NCBI GenBank assembly: GCA_011524675.1
Contig: WTJX01000674.1
Span: 1-7,086 of the forward strand
DNA from: Cytophagales bacterium
GTDB lineage: Bacteria > Bacteroidota > Bacteroidia > Cytophagales > JAAEPT01
Direction of reading: 5' to 3'
DNA length: 7,086 nt
This document shows positions 5,819 through 7,086 of this stretch, piece after piece; within the stretch, counting starts at the first letter, position 1; each line of letters opens with the position of its first letter. The translations under genes and the position numbers were made by a program. Under the pieces are notes generated by a model, which worked only from the letters and a program-made list of their open reading frames with translations, made no database searches and was not told the origin of the DNA.

Positions 5819-7086
5819 ATGGAAGCAAGATTTTCAAACAGAGTAAAAGAAGTTATCTCTTTGAGTAGAGAAGAAGCCCTCCGATTGGGGCACGATTACA
5901 TAGGCTCTGAACATTTATTATTGGGTATGATACGGGAAGGTGAAGGCGTAGCCATTGGGTTATTAAAAAAGCTTGGTATAGCATTGGATGAGCTAAAATC
6001 GTCTATCGAAAAAGCAACAAAAGGTACTGCTGTAGGTAACATCAAAAACCTAGCATCTATTCCACTTACCAAACAATCAGAAAAAGTTCTTAAAATCACA
6101 TACCTAGAGGCAAAAATTTTTAAAAGTGACCTCATAGGTACTGAGCATTTATTGTTGTCTATTTTGAGAGATGAAGACAGTGTTGTTTCTCAAATTTTAG
6201 ATCGTTATGATGTAAACTACGATGTCATCAAAGAGTTATTAGAATATCAAACACACAACCCCTCTGCCTCAGCTTCAGCAGATGATGCAGATGATGGAGG
6301 TCAAATGTTTGGGGGTGGATCAGGGTCGTCTGGTAGAGAATCCAATACAGGTAAAGGAGAGAAGTCTAAAACTCCTGTACTAGACAACTTTGGACGAGAC
6401 CTTACAAAACTCGCAGAGGATGATAAACTAGACCCTATCGTTGGAAGAGAAAAAGAGATAGAGCGAGTAGCCCAAGTATTGAGTAGGAGAAAAAAGAATA
6501 ACCCTATCTTGATAGGTGAGCCTGGCGTAGGTAAGACAGCCATAGCAGAAGGCTTAGCCCTAAGGATCATACAGAAAAAAGTCTCGCGTGTTTTATTTGG
6601 CAAAAGAGTCATTACATTAGACTTGGCTTCATTGGTTGCAGGTACTAAATACCGTGGTCAATTTGAAGAAAGAATGAAAGCTGTAATGAATGAGCTAGAA
6701 AAATCACCAGAGGTCATCTTATTCATAGATGAAATACACACAATAGTAGGTGCTGGAGGCGCTTCTGGTTCGTTGGATGCTTCAAACATGTTTAAACCTG
6801 CTCTTGCAAGAGGTGAGGTACAATGTATAGGCGCTACTACCCTCGATGAGTATAGACAATATATTGAAAAAGACGGTGCACTAGCAAGGAGATTTCAAAT
6901 AGTAATGGTTGACCCTACTACAGTAGAGCAAACAGAAGAAATCCTTAAAAACATAAGAGGTAAATACGAAGATCATCACCATGTTCAATACACCGAAGAA
7001 GCAATAAAAGCTTGTGTAAAATTGTCCGACAGATACATTAGCGATCGTTTCTTACCAGACAAAGCTATTGACATCATGGATGAGGT
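5819..7086 (+). CDS. clpC: ClpC-type AAA+ chaperone/unfoldase, Hsp100 (3' end outside window)
   Basis: ATP-driven unfoldase that in this family threads substrates into the ClpP protease. The visible 422 residues are about half of a usual 810-860-residue ClpC. Order: two Clp N-terminal repeats (about 3-65 and 78-142, each with an (S/T)EHLLL motif); a Ser/Asp/Gly-rich linker (about 147-184); the conserved TPVLDNFGRDLT (185-196) and DPIVGR; then AAA+ domain D1 with Walker A GEPGVGKT (233-240), pore-loop region KYRGQFEER, Walker B VILFIDE (299-305, Asp304/Glu305), sensor-1 IGATT and ALARRF arginine-finger region. The sequence runs open past 7086. The ATG at 5819 is the first start after an in-frame TGA (5798-5800). 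The D1-D2 middle domain that separates ClpC from ClpB/ClpA is not visible, so ClpC rests on the N-domain, linker and D1 sequence. No mcsA, mcsB or ctsR lies upstream. Confidence 0.93.
   Translation, partial: MEARFSNRVKEVISLSREEALRLGHDYIGSEHLLLGMIREGEGVAIGLLKKLGIALDELKSSIEKATKGTAVGNIKNLASIPLTKQSEKVLKITYLEAKIFKSDLIGTEHLLLSILRDEDSVVSQILDRYDVNYDVIKELLEYQTHNPSASASADDADDGGQMFGGGSGSSGRESNTGKGEKSKTPVLDNFGRDLTKLAEDDKLDPIVGREKEIERVAQVLSRRKKNNPILIGEPGVGKTAIAEGLALRIIQKKVSRVLFGKRVITLDLASLVAGTKYRGQFEERMKAVMNELEKSPEVILFIDEIHTIVGAGGASGSLDASNMFKPALARGEVQCIGATTLDEYRQYIEKDGALARRFQIVMVDPTTVEQTEEILKNIRGKYEDHHHVQYTEEAIKACVKLSDRYISDRFLPDKAIDIMDE

Noticed and set aside
5664..5846. 60-residue reading frame bridging the WbqC-family gene and clpC
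   Set aside because: It overlaps both genes out of frame, matches no family I know, and its middle part is AT-rich spacer with a promoter-like signal.
6257..6370. Ser/Asp/Gly-rich segment in ClpC as a possible insertion
   Set aside because: A variable, low-complexity linker at this point between the N-domain and D1 is usual in ClpC proteins of this group.
6301..6612. 103-residue minus-strand reading frame inside clpC (and a similar one at 5896-6135)
   Set aside because: Antisense to highly conserved ClpC N-terminal, linker and D1 sequence; its Ser/Pro-rich translation is what the opposite strand of such codons yields.
1..7086. CRISPR array, tRNA or rRNA gene, insertion sequence with transposase, toxin-antitoxin or defence system
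   Set aside because: No regularly spaced repeats, no cloverleaf or rRNA-like sequence, and no reading frame with matching domains were found on either strand.

Overview
The window comes from an AT-rich genome and most likely from a member of the Bacteroidota (Cytophagia- or Flavobacteriia-like). The grounds are the gene set (a long single-TM AsmA-family protein, a WbqC-family protein, ComF and a ClpC-type AAA+ protein), start codons preceded by A-rich sequence rather than a clear Shine-Dalgarno, and one Bacteroidota-style promoter candidate. No ribosomal RNA or other strict taxonomic marker is present, so this is inference.

Layout: (1) 1-1010, minus strand: a WecA/TagO-type polyprenyl-phosphate sugar-1-phosphate transferase, cut by the left edge. 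(2) 1011-1244: spacer with an 80-bp inverted-repeat element (copy A). (3) 1245-3812, minus strand: an 855-residue AsmA-family inner-membrane/periplasmic protein. (4) 3813-3918: short divergent spacer. (5) 3919-4626, plus strand: ComF-type phosphoribosyltransferase with an N-terminal zinc finger. (6) 4627-5097: long non-coding spacer with a hairpin, a perfect DnaA-box 9-mer beside AT-rich direct repeats, and copy B of the repeat element. (7) 5098-5721, plus strand: WbqC-family protein. (8) 5819-7086, plus strand: N-terminal half of ClpC, cut by the right edge.

The protein-coding genes look ordinary and intact apart from the two cut by the window edges. WecA-type, AsmA-type and WbqC-type proteins are all plausibly connected to the cell envelope or surface glycans. 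ComF and ClpC are general DNA-uptake and proteostasis functions. I see no defence system, CRISPR array, recognisable transposase, tRNA or rRNA.

The most unusual signal is non-coding. Two copies of a 68-bp sequence (54 of 68 positions identical without gaps, including a 19-base perfect run) lie in the two larger spacers. Each is bounded by a copy-specific palindromic hexamer repeated exactly 74 bp apart. Both have the same orientation relative to the flanking transcription and end roughly 95-100 nt before a start codon (the WecA-type gene and the WbqC-type gene). They could be a miniature mobile element with target duplications, or a transcribed cis-regulatory RNA or DNA element shared by two envelope genes. 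This window cannot decide between the two.
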